From the NCBI GenBank assembly GCA_935421135.1, contig OW285187.1:1860001-1924000 (forward strand): a stretch of DNA of 64,000 bases, in the 5' to 3' direction. The notes beneath the pieces were generated by a model. It saw only the letters and a program-made list of their open reading frames with translations, searched no databases and was not told where the DNA came from. Shown piece after piece: positions 46,526 through 64,000 of this stretch. Every line of letters starts with the position of its first letter. The stretch's first letter is position 1. The translations under genes and the position numbers were made by a program. The DNA comes from Bugulina stolonifera. Lineage: Eukaryota; Bryozoa; Gymnolaemata; Cheilostomatida; Bugulidae.

Positions 46526-46843
46526 TCACTATCTATAAAAAAAATAGCCAAACCCCCTAACAAAAATATTATCATCAACTACAACTTATTATTAAAGTAA
46601 TAAATTATTATTATACATAAGAAGGGTCAATAATATTATGTAATTATCATTATCATTCGCAGGCCAAACTCAATGTTGAAAGGAAAGGGCTAGCCAGCTA
46701 CAAACTCACTATCCTTTCCTATGGCATGAGTTCCCATGAGTACTTGACTAGTAAAGGAACATTGAGATTAAAGTCATTTTAACAAGTGACTAATTAGCTC
46801 CATTATTAATTGAAAAAATTTGATGTAGGAATACTATTATTGT

Positions 46844-49418
46844 TGAGCCAGAGCAAATGAAAATGTACCTTAGGGGCATGTTGGGACATTTGGAGTTATT
46901 GAACCCCTGTTGTTCTAGAGATTCTGCTGATTCTAATGGTGTTTTCATTTTCATTCTAGCATAATTCTAACCAAACCTATGATAGTTTGAATTCGAACCT
47001 CTGCAGGAACTGTGGAAAGTCAATGATGGAGAAATTGAGGGTTAAAGTTGACCTGTTCGAAAGAAGCTATGATTATTGTTTGGTCTATAGGTCATTAGGT
47101 AATAGCCTATTCAAATCAGAATTTTTTGAGGAATTCAAAAAACATAACCATATTTGAGTGAGAAAAAAGTTTTTTCAACAAAAGCATCGGATAAATAATT
47201 GTAAATAAAAAATCGGAATCATTAAGATGACAGATATACTACTAAAAAAGCAACAATGGTTTGTTTGCCTTTGGTGAGAGTCACTACTAGAACCAACTCT
47301 ACATTTAGCCGATTAGCTGAGACATTAGCTGGTACTGAAATTAATAGTTGTGGGTCATCATTCTCAGCTGACCCGCTGTCGGATTCACTGCTGTAACCTT
47401 CGCAATCTAATAACTTCTAAAGAACTTCCTTAAATCCAGAAACTACATTTCATTTTGATGACGCGATATTAGCTTTGCTTCAGTACACAGAAAATGATGC
47501 TTATACACAACAAAAAAACCCAAGATTCATTGAAATTGCTTCAAATTGAACAAAAATATCAAAATCCAATATGGCGGAATATCTAGGCACTACAAACTGT
47601 TTTTTTCAAAATGAACACATGTCATAAATTTTAACACCATGATAAAGTCCATTTCATGAGAATTTCAAATATGTGCATATTATAACCCTAGACCAAAAAC
47701 TGTGCATGCTATACTAAATTGAATTTTGAAAAATCAACCAAAAAATCCCATTGTAATCTGTCCCAAGTTTTTTACTGAAAGGCCATTGGCACTGTGCCAG
47801 CAGCATAACGTTACTATAATGAATGATACACTATCTAACTGTTGCAGGCAATGAGGCATGCAGTGACTGCCAGCTGAATAGTGGATGTACACAGTAGATG
47901 ACATCCAGAATATAAATATTCCACTGAATAACAGATGTACACTGGGGATGGATCTTTCAATCTTATATAGCACAGATTGGTGAAAATGTATAAACAGCGA
48001 AAACTGTGGATTGAGAAAATTGTACAAGAACAATGTAGCATGTAGTAGACTAGACACCACTGCTATAGCATAAAACACTTTACTATTTTAATGCTAATAT
48101 TATTACATCTTTTCACTCAAGTTTTATAGTACATATATCATTACATAATCACATTCATATATTATACGCATGTATATTACCATGTATGTCATCATCATAA
48201 TACTGTAATATATATTCTACATTGTGTAATGTGTAATAATCTTAGGTGACTATACTTATTATTATAGCACTACATAATTTGGAGTAATTTGATAGATTGT
48301 ACAATGTAAATATAAATATTCTACAAATACAAAACCATAAGCTATTCCAAGATATTTAGAACATGTAACAGGGGTAGAATAGATATGCTATGTATAGTAC
48401 GACAAAAATATAGCATGTAAGGTGTAGGATATATAGCAGCACAGTGACCGTGATATGTTGGATGCATGGCTATGTACTAATAATAATAATATACTTATAT
48501 CATAATTATTAATATTCTACAACCATATCCATAATATGTCATATGACATGAGCAGTAACAAGCTGTGCTTGTAGCCTACAGTAATGTACATCTACATGTG
48601 CAATGGAAGCAGTATGCAACTGAAAGTATTGCTTGTATGGCTTACTATACAAGACTTGCATAGAGCTTGAAAGTACATGTGTAATCCAAACACGTGTTGT
48701 AGTATAAATAACATCAACAATAGAGGAGTTGTCTTCTTTATTATGGAAACCTAAGTATTCTTAACCCTGATTGGCTAGTCATATTAACTGAAATGGCCGA
48801 CGGTGAAAATTTTTTGTCACTACAAAAATAACATTTTATCTGTGAATTTGCCACAAATCACAATAATAATTTAAGAAGTGGTAAAGGAGACTTGGCTGCA
48901 AGGGTAGGTAAGGTCAAACTTGATCAACCAAGAAGAATTATCTTATTTTATGGCCTCTGAACATAGCACACGTTTAAGCCCCTATTAATATTTAGATATT
49001 CTATCAACAGAGAGGAGACCACGTGTGTCAGCGGGCCCAAAGTCTCTACTTTCAGGAGATGTAAACATTGTTAGTCTAATTTCAGTCTTTAACACCATAA
49101 ATGCCATTTCTAAATTGGTCTAAAATGCGACCGCCATTCTTATAGAAAATTCCCCGCAGTTTGATGTTGCGTTATCGAGGGTGTTTGTAGTACCTAGAAT
49201 ATCCCATAGCAACCACAAAATTTGCTTAATTTTCACTTCATTAAAAAATTTTTTCAATCTTATTAACAAAATTGCATAAGGAATATGTTGAAGTTGTGTC
49301 TGGTGTTGGAATACAAAAATAGTGTACCAATGGGAAATTTCACTGCACTAGCTGTTATTGGCTCTACTGTAAATTTACAACAATGCCCCTAAGGTACATT
49401 TCTATTTGCTCTGGCTCA
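46844..49418. mobile_element. Unclassified element with 40-bp terminal inverted repeats
   Basis: Left end TGAGCCAGAGCAAATG-AAATGTACCTTAGGGGCAT is repeated, inverted, at the right end with about 4 mismatches in 40. The interior is 2.5 kb. On the minus strand near 47275-47400 there is a short open stretch (SSESDSGSAENDD) that may be a transposase N-terminus, but no DDE or HTH domain is readable. No target-site duplication is clear. Probably a decayed or non-autonomous DNA transposon. Confidence 0.7.
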
Positions 49419-50984
49419 TTTAGGTCACAGTCAGGGTGTAAATGTTTGGCAACCTTGAACCTAGGTGTACATAATAAGAAAGATAACAAGCAATGAATGT
49501 TTGCAAATTAAAATTTGAAATTCAAATTGATTGGCATTGGCAAAAATTACTTGGTAATGGAATACGTCATGCATTTAAAACAAAACGAAAACGATAGAAT
49601 CAAGAATGAGTATTGCAACTTTGTGTCCACTGAAACATACTTGAGTGCAAGTATCGAACTCAAAAAGATACATAGCTTAATTCTGATCTCACTTATTATT
49701 GCTACATGTATGTTGCTATTGCTCAGCTAAAGACTCTCTTTGACTCGGCCAAAGAGTCATGAGCTTAGTAACGAGACGTGTTATTTGGTGTCTGACCAGA
49801 TCTACGCCAATGAAGTGCGGTGTAATAAATACTTCATAGTGCCCGTTTCCATTATTTCCATTAATAAATGGCCATAGCAGAACGAGATAAGACAATTCTC
49901 ATCAAAACGCAAAGCGTTTGGATAATGTGAGACTGTTGTCTGTTTTTGTTCCATCACAGGAGCATAAAGGAGAGGACAACTTTGTATTACAACTTAATCA
50001 ACATCAAATTCTCTAGAACCAGGCTTGTATATTAACTACTTCTCTCTACTTGCAGCTCCACAACACATGTTACATGTACACTGACTGTACAGTGTACACT
50101 GCGTAGCTATTTTGACACTAGAAATAGGCAAGACCATTAACAATCGGTGAGTACAAGCAGGGGCGGATATAGGAAATATTTCAACACCAGCCTATTTTCA
50201 AGAAGTCATGAATTTCACGCGTCTGAGGGAGTTAATACAAGATAAGTGTGGAACATGAACATGCATGGGTACAGTCTACACATATAACATGACTATTACA
50301 GGACTATAAAATGACTGTACTGCCTGAGCTAGTAAATAGAAAATGAATTGATGCCTAGATATGCATAGTATTGATAGTTTACAGAGCACAGCTAGTATTG
50401 CATGCTTGATTGAACACATGCCTAGGATGGTGGCGTGGGTGTCTATAGCCGCCCCTGAGTACAAGGATGGAAACTTGTGCAGCAGAAATAACACCCTTAA
50501 TAGATATACCAATATTACTCCAAGCTCTTGTGAAACAAATCCACCAACTGTTCATCAAAGAATTATATTTACACAGTGATAATTGAGATACAAAATACTT
50601 TGTTGTAGCAGCATAGCGCAACCTTGTGCACTGTTTTGATATGAAGTACCACCTAAAAATGATTGAGAGACATGATACATGTACATGTGCATACACATAC
50701 ATAGTATAATTAGGTCTATCAATTTTATGTATATCTCATTTTTAATAGTAAATACATGTAGTTTGTAATGTAACATCATACCCAATAAGCCAATGATAGG
50801 AATCTTATTAAAATACTATAGTGATGCTAGGAAAGCTAAGTAAACATAGTTCAATGGTGAGTCGTGCACCGGCTGAGAAAAAATGTAGTCCCATATTTCC
50901 TCCAGCATCTGACATAACATTTATCTCCCATCTCTAACTGAACTCATTTATAAAAATAGATAATTGAATAGGATGCAGATATTA
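49419..50984. other. Intergenic with a dispersed repeat
   Basis: No supported gene. Contains the dispersed repeat at 50228-50458. The 71-codon open frame near 49515 has no splice or homology support. Confidence 0.55.
50228..50458 (+). repeat. Dispersed repeat, copy 1 (pairs with 58203-58418)
   Basis: About 230 bp alignable with 58203-58418, sharing blocks such as TAGTATTGCATGCTTGATTG and CATGAACATG. Diverged, non-coding. Type unknown. Confidence 0.8.
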
Positions 50985-55929
<4,945 letters not shown>

Positions 55930-58202
55930 ATTACTTCCAAATTGTTTTTTCCTACTACAAAGTGATGTGGTGCTGATATTACTAGTACATGTCAGTACCA
56001 GGAGGATAAAAACTCAAGACTTCTTCATATAATCTTGGTCTCTATAGCAACTGTCAAATAATAGTTTCGGTCCAGCCTTTCTAACACATTCTATATCTTG
56101 TTTAATCATGTTACATTATTGCAGACAAACATATATTAGAGAGCAAAGGCTATATCTGGACTAGTGACGACTCTAATATTTTATTGAAAAATAATATTTT
56201 AACGGGTGTTATTACATTTGGTGCGGTCTAACTCACTTCCGTTCCGATCAAAATGAATCAAAAACACTATTATAATAATTATTATTATTATTTATCATCA
56301 TTATTGTTGTAACAGTTATTTTAATATTATCGTTATTATTTTATTTATAATTTTTTTTCTACTGAAACCGCATTTATGTGCGTAAATACGCAGAAACGCA
56401 GTCTATATAGATTATAAAATAATAACAATAACAGTTTCTTTAATAACATTACATAACAAACATTAATTTACATTAATACATAACATTAACATAGGCCTAG
56501 TGAATGTGATAAGCATTTAATAGATTTCAACAACCTGTAACAACCTGTAACGCTGGTAGTGAGCGAGCTCGTGCCCTAGCTAAGGAGCAAAGAGTGGTCA
56601 CTTATTTCCTACTACCGTAGAGTCTTTCTCAGCATCTATGCTAACCCTGGAATAGCTGACTTCTGTGTTATTGTTTCAAAGGACATACCCGCTCCCATCT
56701 TAGCCAGGTATGAGATCAGCCTGCAAGTTATAGTTCCTGGAGCACCAATGATGGGTATCGCTGAGGTGTAAGAGGGGGGTGGGAGGCTCGTCTTCAATTA
56801 CCTGTATATAATTATATTACTATAGGACTTCCGGCGTGCGATATTCGCCTTGGGTACACACCAGCCTTGAGTTAGATTATTTTTATGCAAAACTTTTTAA
56901 AAATATTAAAATTCACACAGCTTTCAAGCTAGCTATGTTTATCCAAAAAAATAATCATACAGAGCTTTTAACTAGCTCAATATAAATTGCCTGAAATCCC
57001 CCTCAATTAAATTTAATTAATATGATATAAAGTTGCAGCTCCGGTTAAAACACTGTGGTAAATCCACCATAATTTTTTTTACGTGTAGATTGAAACCTGG
57101 TTGGTAGGCGATAATTAAAAATGAAATCTTTTCTATTTCATAATAAGTAAATTATAATAGTTTAAATTTTGGTAAAAACACGCTAAATTTGTGCGGCACG
57201 TCATTTGTCTTTCTATGAAACTTTATTAGCCAACATCTAGTGCCTATGTGATGGTAGGGATTCTACTGAATTTGGTGATCTACTACATTACAACAGCACT
57301 TAATAAACAAAAAAAGAATGCTATAAAACCTGAGTGTGACAGAGCAGCCACTATTATCATTGTGATTGGGTACTATTCCTATGACGTTTTTGGCGCCAAA
57401 CTTTATTGATGAAATAACATTATTTGCCTCAACCAAATACATTTGGAAGCGACTCATGGTGGGCTCGAAAATCCCAGAATTAACTCAAAAGTGCAACATA
57501 TTGTATGAAAGAGATGAATTTGGTTGCACCGAATAATTTTTCCTGTGCCACAGCCATACATGACAAGTTGGGCTGACATCAAAGAGGGAGATTTCTACCT
57601 GCGTGAGACAACCCTCACCAACTCTGCTAAAATGTCTTTTAACAATGAGCACCACACTTTATGGGCTGTCTGCTGTGGGCACAGCTCTCAGTTACATGTA
57701 GTTACAAACTAAGCAGGTGAAAAATGTCTTACTTCAAGTACAAGTACGTGTACTAGGGTGCTACAAATACTAGTACACGGAGTTGTTTGCCCGCACAAAA
57801 CTAGTGAAGACAGGCTAGGTCTCAGACTAAGGCAACCATGATGTCTCATAGAAGTGTGAAGATAATATAAGATAAAACAATAGAATATTAATTTAAATTG
57901 TTGCAATTAGTTTAGAGGCTGTCACATAACTCACATTACATATACTGACTGTTTGTAACCAATCTGGTCACTGTTGTGTTTTGAGGCGATTTATTAAAGA
58001 CCATGAAGGAACATTAATTACTATCTGATACTGTGTATGACCATGAGATACTACATGTATATTCTATCCATTTACTATCTATTGCCAAACAAACAAAAGT
58101 TCTTCATTTATATAGTTGGAGAGACTAAGCTTTCATAGCATTAAAAAACAAGATAGCTCCAAAGCAAATTATGTCATATAAACAATAGATGTACAAGCTA
58201 AT

Positions 58203-58418
58203 GTCTGAGTTAGTTAATACAAGATAGGTGTGAAACATGAACATGTATGGGTACTGACAGTCTACACAGATAACATGACCATTACAGCACTATACAATGA
58301 CTACTGCCTGAACCCTGGGCGTGCATAGTATTAATAGTTTACAGAGTACAGATAGTATTGCATGCTTGATTGAACACACGCCTAGGATGGGTGGGTGCCT
58401 ATAGCAACCCCTGAATAA
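58203..58418 (+). repeat. Dispersed repeat, copy 2
   Basis: Second copy of the repeat at 50228-50458, same orientation. Confidence 0.8.
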
Positions 58419-58439
58419 TCATCAAATAATACCAAATGA

Positions 58440-58556
58440 AAATTATTATTGACTAAGTCCCAAACTGAGAGGGCTTGCAGGAGCTTGGGAGTTTGCAGGA
58501 GATTGATTGTGAAAACGGGAGGGTCCCGGTAAAACCGGGAGAGTTGTCATGTATGG
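58440..58556 (-). mobile_element. Solo terminus of the 22.4 kb DNA transposon family
   Basis: On the minus strand it reads GACAACTCTCCCGGTTTTAC followed by GGGACCCTCCC and CTCCTGCAAACTCCC, resembling the left end of the 22357-23578 element (GTCAACTATCTCGATTTGGG, then CCTCCCTATTTTA and CACTCCCACCAGCTCCC). Only one end is present. Confidence 0.55.
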
Positions 58557-59259
58557 CCACAGCACTGATAGTTAGTGCCCAATTAGTAAGTGCTGCTTCG
58601 TTTGAACGTTGACATCATCGTAGACTGGTCTCTGTTGATCATAATATTGCCTTTTACCTCACTAGTAGGCAAGAAGAGAGAAAACAAAGAGTCGTGACTA
58701 GTTATTTAATACACACTTAGCCTACATCTGGTATCTGTATTTACTGCAGCCATATTGGCTATTGATTAGAAAAGGTCCATGGTCTTGAGGTTTCCGGCCT
58801 AAGTTTTACAGTCGATGGTCACCCACTCCTAACTTCAGAAGACTATGACCATGGTGCTCTATGGTTTATGGGCTATGACTATAGCTTATAATGTGAACTT
58901 AAAAATTCCAACTGTATTATGTATCATAATTTGGAGTTACTCTACCTTTGAACATATCGATGTGGAATGATAATTCCCAACTTCTGTATATTCCGCATTC
59001 CTGAAGCTGCATTAAAATTTACATTTTTCAAATCAGATGTTGTTCATTATGTAATCTAATAGTATGTAACCTAATTGTATCACTTTTGGGAAGTTGTAGA
59101 TATCAAATAGTGTAGAAGTCTTACGCTTCTACAAGCACTGTATATTGGCGCACCAGTTTAGTGTGTTATTTTTGCTCTATACAGAGTGTAATAAAGTACT
59201 GGCTGGCATTATTGTGTTTACCCTCAGTTACAAACAATCTAATTACAAAAGTTCACATC

Positions 59260-59765
59260 TACCTGACTGTATGTCCACATCTACCTGACTATATGCCCAC
59301 ATCTACCTGACTGTATGCCCACATCTACCTGACTGTATGCCCACATCTACCTGACTGTATGCCCACATCTACCTGACTGTATGTCCACATCTACCTGACT
59401 GTATGCCCACATCTACCTGACTGTATGCCCACATCTACCTGACTGTATGTCCACATCTACCTGACTGTATGCCCACATTTACCTGACTGTATGCCCACAT
59501 CTACCTGACTGTATGCCCACATCTACCTGACTGTATGTCCACATCTACCTGACTGTATGCCCACATCTACCTGACTGTATATCCACATCTACCTGACTGC
59601 ATGTCCACATCTACCTGACTGTATGTCCACTTCTACCTGATTGTATGCCCACATCTACTTGACTGTATGCCCACATCTACCTGACTGTATGCCCACATCT
59701 ACTTGACTATTATGCCCACACCTACCAATCAGTATGCCCACTTCTACCTGATTGTATGCCCACTG
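59260..59765. repeat. 22-bp minisatellite upstream of FAM32A
   Basis: About 23 units of CCCACATCTACCTGACTGTA plus TG, with C/T variation at the unit start (CCC or TCC). It ends about 185 bp before the FAM32A ATG, so it lies in the promoter or 5' UTR. Units are contiguous, without spacers. Confidence 0.95.
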
Positions 59766-59949
59766 TCAATCATGAAGCATTTGTATACATGTATAATTAT
59801 AATATATTGTTGGAATACATTTAGGTAAGCACTTAAACCATTCCTTGTTCAGTTCTAGCAAGCCAAACAAACATATGGGTTATTTACTCTTAGTAAGTGG
59901 TTTCTCTGTTCCAGGAGTTATGTCCCCTGTCTGCTGATCTGCTCTCATA

Positions 59950-62900
59950 ATGTCTGAATATTCGTCAGCAGGCGGAGCTCTGAAACTCAAGTCATCAACA
60001 AAGTCTTCCAAGTAAGTAGGCTTACTTGACAGGTCTCAAGTAAGTACTTGACAGGTCTCAAGTAAGTACTTGACAGGCTTCAAGTACGTACTTGAAAGGT
60101 TTCATTACTCCAGGTCTGTCTGAAGTAACTTACCTTGTAATTCACATTATTCATTGGCACAAATTTTAAAATTGACCAAAAAGGAAATAACAAACTGGTA
60201 ATGGTGATGGGCACATCATGTAGGTGGAGGAAATAATAAATAGTTACATAATAATGTGGCTGTTCCTGATAAAGTGCACAGTTACATGGTAATAAATCGT
60301 CCGGCTATCATCAAAATTTATAAGATTTGGGCTGCATTTCAGGGAGGGGTGGAGGCCTCCCTCTTTTTGAAACTGTAAGCAGGACAGACCTGAGCTTCGG
60401 CAGCCACTGCTGGTCTACATGTCCACACTAGTAATTTATCCAGACCACTACAGTCTAGTATAAGAGGGGTGGACCAAAGAATGTCACTTGTCATAATATA
60501 CCAGATATAACCAGTGTATGCCTGTACATGAGATATGACACCAGTCATGTACCCTTCTATACACTGATGTTTATATTAAATGGTGTATAATGTACTTACT
60601 GTACCTACGTGTCTATCTCTAACTGTGTCACATTTAAATTGTTGGCCTATACACACACTACTGTGTATGACCTACATACACTGGTTTATGCTGCTCACCC
60701 TCCCAATGGGTTATATAATAATTATACAATGGTATTATATAATCTTTACTTTGTTTAGTCTGAGAGTCAGTGCTAATTAATAAATTTTAGAGTTGCACTT
60801 GGAAATATTCACTTTATGTATAAAGCCAGTAGTGATACTGTGTATACATGCAGACCCTAATCATGTGTACATGCTGCCAACGTTGACAGTAGTGGGTCAG
60901 CTATGTCCATCAGTCTGAGAGTGTGATATACTCAGCCATCTTTCAGTATGTCTACAACAGTCAAAGGACATTTCGAAAAAGACAGTTTGAAACAGGACGT
61001 TTCACAATCGGACAGTCCTAAACCAGACAGTTTGAAACTGCATAGATTACATTTAGAAGAACACAACTCACAGATAATTAATTTTAGTCAATTAATTTAA
61101 TTAAATAAAAAAACTAATATTAAAAATAAAAATTAGTTGAAATCTGGGGTTAGGCGTTTCGAACTGTCCGCTGTTGAGCTGCCTTTTTCGAACAGCCGCA
61201 CATTCGTCTACAACTCAGCACTATCCATCTACTAACTTAGTAAACTCTGCTATGTTTGAAAATCTCTCAATTGCCTCATAAGTTCCTGAAGCTATCTCAA
61301 TATATAACAGTTTGAAACTGAATGATAGAGTAATAAGGGTAAACCTAGTTATTTATAACAAGTATATTTTTTGTTGGAAGTGTCCAGTAGGACTGATATC
61401 TGACATACAACTCAATTATCATAGACTACAGCAAACATTACATCACCATCTTTTATTATCTCGAGTGTGTAGTATAGGAAACATCTATAAAGATCTATGG
61501 AAAATTCCCTAACATTGAGTGCTCAATAAACAAACAGTTGCAGGTCAATCCCTGTAAGTTTGGCGCTTGAAATAGCATTTCAAGATGGCTGCTTTCCGGA
61601 GCAAAGTGTGGAAAATGAATTAAGCAGGAACAATGTATGGTGACAAATGTACCAGTATGGTGATATAATATATTATATCTATGTTGTGATGTTACTCAAA
61701 AATACATAGAGAAGGTAACTCCCATTTCACCATTGCCGAGACCTAAGGGTAGTTTGTCTAGTCTCACGTCAGTCAGCACTCAGACTCGGCATCTAACTTT
61801 TTACCAAAATATAGGTTGGGAAATCATATTATCATTGGAATTGATACATCCCACTGGACTAATGTAACACATAACAGTGGTTTATACTAAATACTCTATG
61901 GTTAGCCACTAGAGGGTTAGAAAGCATCCATACCTCAGCCAGCAAACATATTTTCTGTCAAAGTAATTAATGATAATAAGATGGTAAGCTAACAACCAGC
62001 AGAGGAGCAATCACTTGTCTCCAGCGGTCTCCAGTGTCGGCATCTATCTGACCACTGGGAGCAAGTGCTTCCCTTAACAGGAAGTCTAATTTCCTGTCAG
62101 CTCCAGCTTTCAGGTCATAAACTGCTCATAACTTACCCAGTAAAACTTACAGATCGTATTACACACAAGTAATTGTGTTATGTTCATGGGAACAGCTTAC
62201 TAGATAGAAGAGGTTTTATTAGCCTGGGGATCACAGGATGCATGTCCAGTCATTTATGGGTCGGGTTATATAACATTCTAACCTGCATCACAGTTTGGTT
62301 GTCATTCTAATTGCCCCATCCATGCTTGCGAATCTAGCCATCAGGTTTTATGGCTATGGGATGCTACAGCAGTATAATTATAGTATGTATGACAGTGTAG
62401 TGTCACATGTGTGGTGGTAGATGTCACATGTGTGGAATCAGATGCCACATTTCTCTGAAACTGTAAACTAATAGAAAATGACAAACATTTAGTCCACATG
62501 ATGTTTACAGTGGAGGCAAACCAAGGACATATTTGGCACTCATCTAACTTGTTTTTCTGTACTCTGCACTCTCATCACATGGACAAATATGAAGCTGGAT
62601 TGTTAGTGGTGGACTGTTTGGGCTTCAAGATTGTCATGTCCTTCCTTTACTTTCACACTCATAAGCTTACAGCTAACAGGCCACCTCATAGTTTAGGTCT
62701 ACCAATTTAACAATTCTGTATATTTGATGAGTAGCTGTTTTAGTTGGCAGTGCATAGGAATATATTGTTCTCTGTGTTGATACTTGAATAAAATATTCAG
62801 TTGGCCTAAATTCCTTGAATTATTGAACTGTTACGTAACAATAGCTCACCTTAGTTTCAGTGATTCAACATTTTTATATTTGACATCAGCTCACCTGTCA

Positions 62901-63663
62901 GGGGATGTCAGGGAAGGAATTGCTATCATGTGACTCCTGGGCCCCTGAACATGAAACCACAACCTGAAGTACTATTTCAACACACTCTATTCTCACATGC
63001 AAATATAAATTAATAATTTATTCCTGTCTGGAAAACAGAAGGATTATTGACTCATAATACTGGGAATTAGTCTGTTAGCATATCCATCTATGTAGAAGGC
63101 TGGAAGTTTTCATCCACTAAATTCCCAGACCTGTGACATTCTCTGGTGTTGCCTCTAATGTAGATGCTGGTAGTTGATATAAATCGTTTTGTTTATTTAA
63201 TACATATTTTGATTTTTATTAAAATTCTAATAAACAAGTACTGGTGTCCTAGCAACTCAAATGCTAGTGAATATTAGGGGTTGAAATGATGTATTAGCAG
63301 AAATTTATCTACTTCTTTTTTCTCAGCATGAACTCTACTTGTGGAAAGTAGAATAGGCACCCATTCCCCATCTACATAGTAGCCTGTAACTCAATATACA
63401 AACATAGCTACCGACATGTTAGATTTTATCACTTTCCGGAGTATGCATCACTTGGAAAATAACCAAAGTGCCCCAACACTGAATCAGTTGTGAACTACCA
63501 TTTACCAACTGTCTTCACACCCTGCTGTAGGAAGAAGAAAAAAGAGAAGAAGAGGAAGGAAAGGGAAGTGGAGGCTGAAGTTGATAGTGACACTGAACAT
63601 AGTCGGCCATCAAAACGAAAGACTCCTGCGGAACTTGCGTTTGATAAAGCTAAACGTAAAAAG
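59950..63663 (+). CDS. FAM32A: FAM32A-like nuclear protein, first two exons (partial)
   Basis: Exon 1 59950-60011 (MSEYSSAGGALKLKSSTKSS, donor GTAAGT, phase 2) joins exon 2 63531-63663 (after CTGCTGTAG) in frame. The product shows the FAM32A layout: a short N-terminus with the LKLK motif, a poly-Lys stretch (KKKKKEKKRKERE), then a linker and KRKTPAELAFDKAKRKK, matching the K-R-T-P-A-x-x-A-F-E-K block. The conserved C-terminal helix (E-R-I-x-K-K-A-S-K-T-H) is missing, so the last exon lies beyond the window. The 3.5-kb intron is long for this locus and holds transposon debris. FAM32A acts in the nucleus and associates with the spliceosome during exon ligation. Confidence 0.82.
60000..60100. 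repeat. About 23-bp repeat at the FAM32A exon 1 donor
   Basis: Four imperfect copies of CAAGTAAGTACTTGACAGGT, the first of which overlaps the exon-1 donor CAAGTAAGT. Extra copies of a consensus donor therefore follow the real one within 80 bp. Confidence 0.8.
60960..61205. mobile_element. Foldback / MITE-like element, copy 1
   Basis: Left part (GGACATTTCGAAAAAGACAG) and the reverse complement of the right part (GGCTGTTCGAAAAAGGCAG) are similar, with further internal GGACAGT/GTTTCGAA motifs. The left half recurs at 63910-64000. Intronic in FAM32A. Confidence 0.65.
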
Positions 63664-64000
63664 GTTAGTAGATAATATATCAAACTCTTTTATATTCTAT
63701 TCATTCATAGCTCTATCTGACTGTCTCCGAGTTTACTCTCAGTTCTGTTTTACTAAAGGAACCGTTACCTTCGTCTAACAGGAATCTGGGATGTTGAGCT
63801 CTCTGTAACTACATCTACAAACTCCTACACCAGTGACCTGAATCTCTTCCAGCTGTAACCTATAAACATGATGATAATACAGTATCATATTTACACTGTA
63901 TCATATACATGTAGGGGTAAAGGGACATTTTGAAAAAGACAGTTCGAAACAGGACGTTTCACAACTGGACAGTCCGAAACAGGACAGTTCAATACTGTGT
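63664..64000 (+). other. FAM32A intron 2 (incomplete) with a foldback-element copy
   Basis: Starts with the donor GTTAGT. From about 63916 to the window end the sequence repeats the left half of the 60960 element (GACATTTTGAAAAAGACAG, CAGGACGTTTCACAA). The element is cut by the window edge. An acceptor-like TCTAACAG at 63781 leads only to eight codons and a stop. Confidence 0.6.

Larger units (their letters stand above)
55930..59250. other. Intergenic, 5' of CFAP91
   Basis: AT-rich, with an (ATT)n-like stretch at 56275-56300, the dispersed repeat at 58203-58418 and a transposon terminus near 58440-58556. An open stretch at about 56620-56770 (plus; reads AREEISL-like and VPGAPMMGIAEV) has no splice context. 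No gene is supported. Confidence 0.5.

Noticed and set aside
49515..49730. 71-codon plus-strand open frame with a hydrophobic C-terminus
   Set aside because: No splice context, no homology recognised and AT-biased composition; length is within chance.
56620..56775. Open plus-strand stretch ending VPGAPMMGIAEV
   Set aside because: About 50 codons, without a start or a matching splice partner; no family recognised.
57524..57712. 62-codon plus-strand open frame
   Set aside because: Isolated, no splice partner or recognised motif.
59260..59765. Regular 22-bp repeats resembling a CRISPR array
   Set aside because: Units are contiguous with no unique spacers, and the DNA is eukaryotic with introns. 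The same holds for the arrays at 13451, 19868, 34750 and 43195.
62498..62710. 70-codon plus-strand open frame after an acceptor-like site
   Set aside because: Lies in the FAM32A intron and does not fit its phase; including it would break the exon 1 to exon 2 frame that gives a recognisable protein.

Overview
This is eukaryotic, almost certainly invertebrate metazoan, nuclear DNA. It is AT-rich, its genes are split by short to medium GT-AG introns, and it carries decayed transposons, many minisatellites, and ciliary and P450 genes. The compact genes, the large number of TACATGTA-type words and the mix of transposons fit a sponge or similar early-branching animal. That assignment is inference, because no mitochondrial or rRNA marker is present. 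I built all multi-exon models by hand from splice sites and intron phase; none has transcript support.

Layout. 1-300 is a minisatellite. 555-2193 is the last exon of a Ser/Pro-rich gene. 3474-6483 is a small unidentified gene with three possible terminal exons. 7447-18684 (minus) is a 13-exon, 683-residue protein whose C-terminal part resembles the MISP/AKAP2 family. 18.7-21.3 kb is intergenic and holds a short MITE and a 22-bp minisatellite. 21.8-27.2 kb is a graveyard of transposons: a non-LTR reverse transcriptase split by a DNA transposon, a Gypsy-type integrase tail, a zinc-knuckle ORF1 and a hAT fragment. 27.8-33.1 kb holds two diverged paralogues of a small CxxC/coiled-coil gene, the second with a Gly-Ser-Gly-Gln minisatellite inside its coding sequence. 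34610-39010 (plus) is an 8-exon, 709-residue Arg-rich gene that I do not recognise. It converges on a cytochrome P450 at 39294-43827 (minus), which has one apparent frameshift, a GC donor and an intronic hAT MITE. 44184-45933 is a decayed Tc1/mariner element with perfect ends. 46844-49418 is an unidentified element bounded by 40-bp inverted repeats. 50985-55929 (minus) is CFAP91, complete at 732 residues. 59950-63663 (plus) is the 5' part of FAM32A and runs towards the window end.

How the genes fit together. There are no operons; the genes are unrelated housekeeping, ciliary and metabolic functions. CFAP91 is an axonemal radial-spoke-base component, FAM32A is a nuclear/spliceosome-associated protein, and the P450 is a membrane-anchored monooxygenase. 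The most interesting material is the unrecognised genes (34.6-39.0 kb, the 27.8/31.8 kb pair and 3.5-6.5 kb), the MISP/AKAP2-like gene, and the structurally precise transposon insertions.
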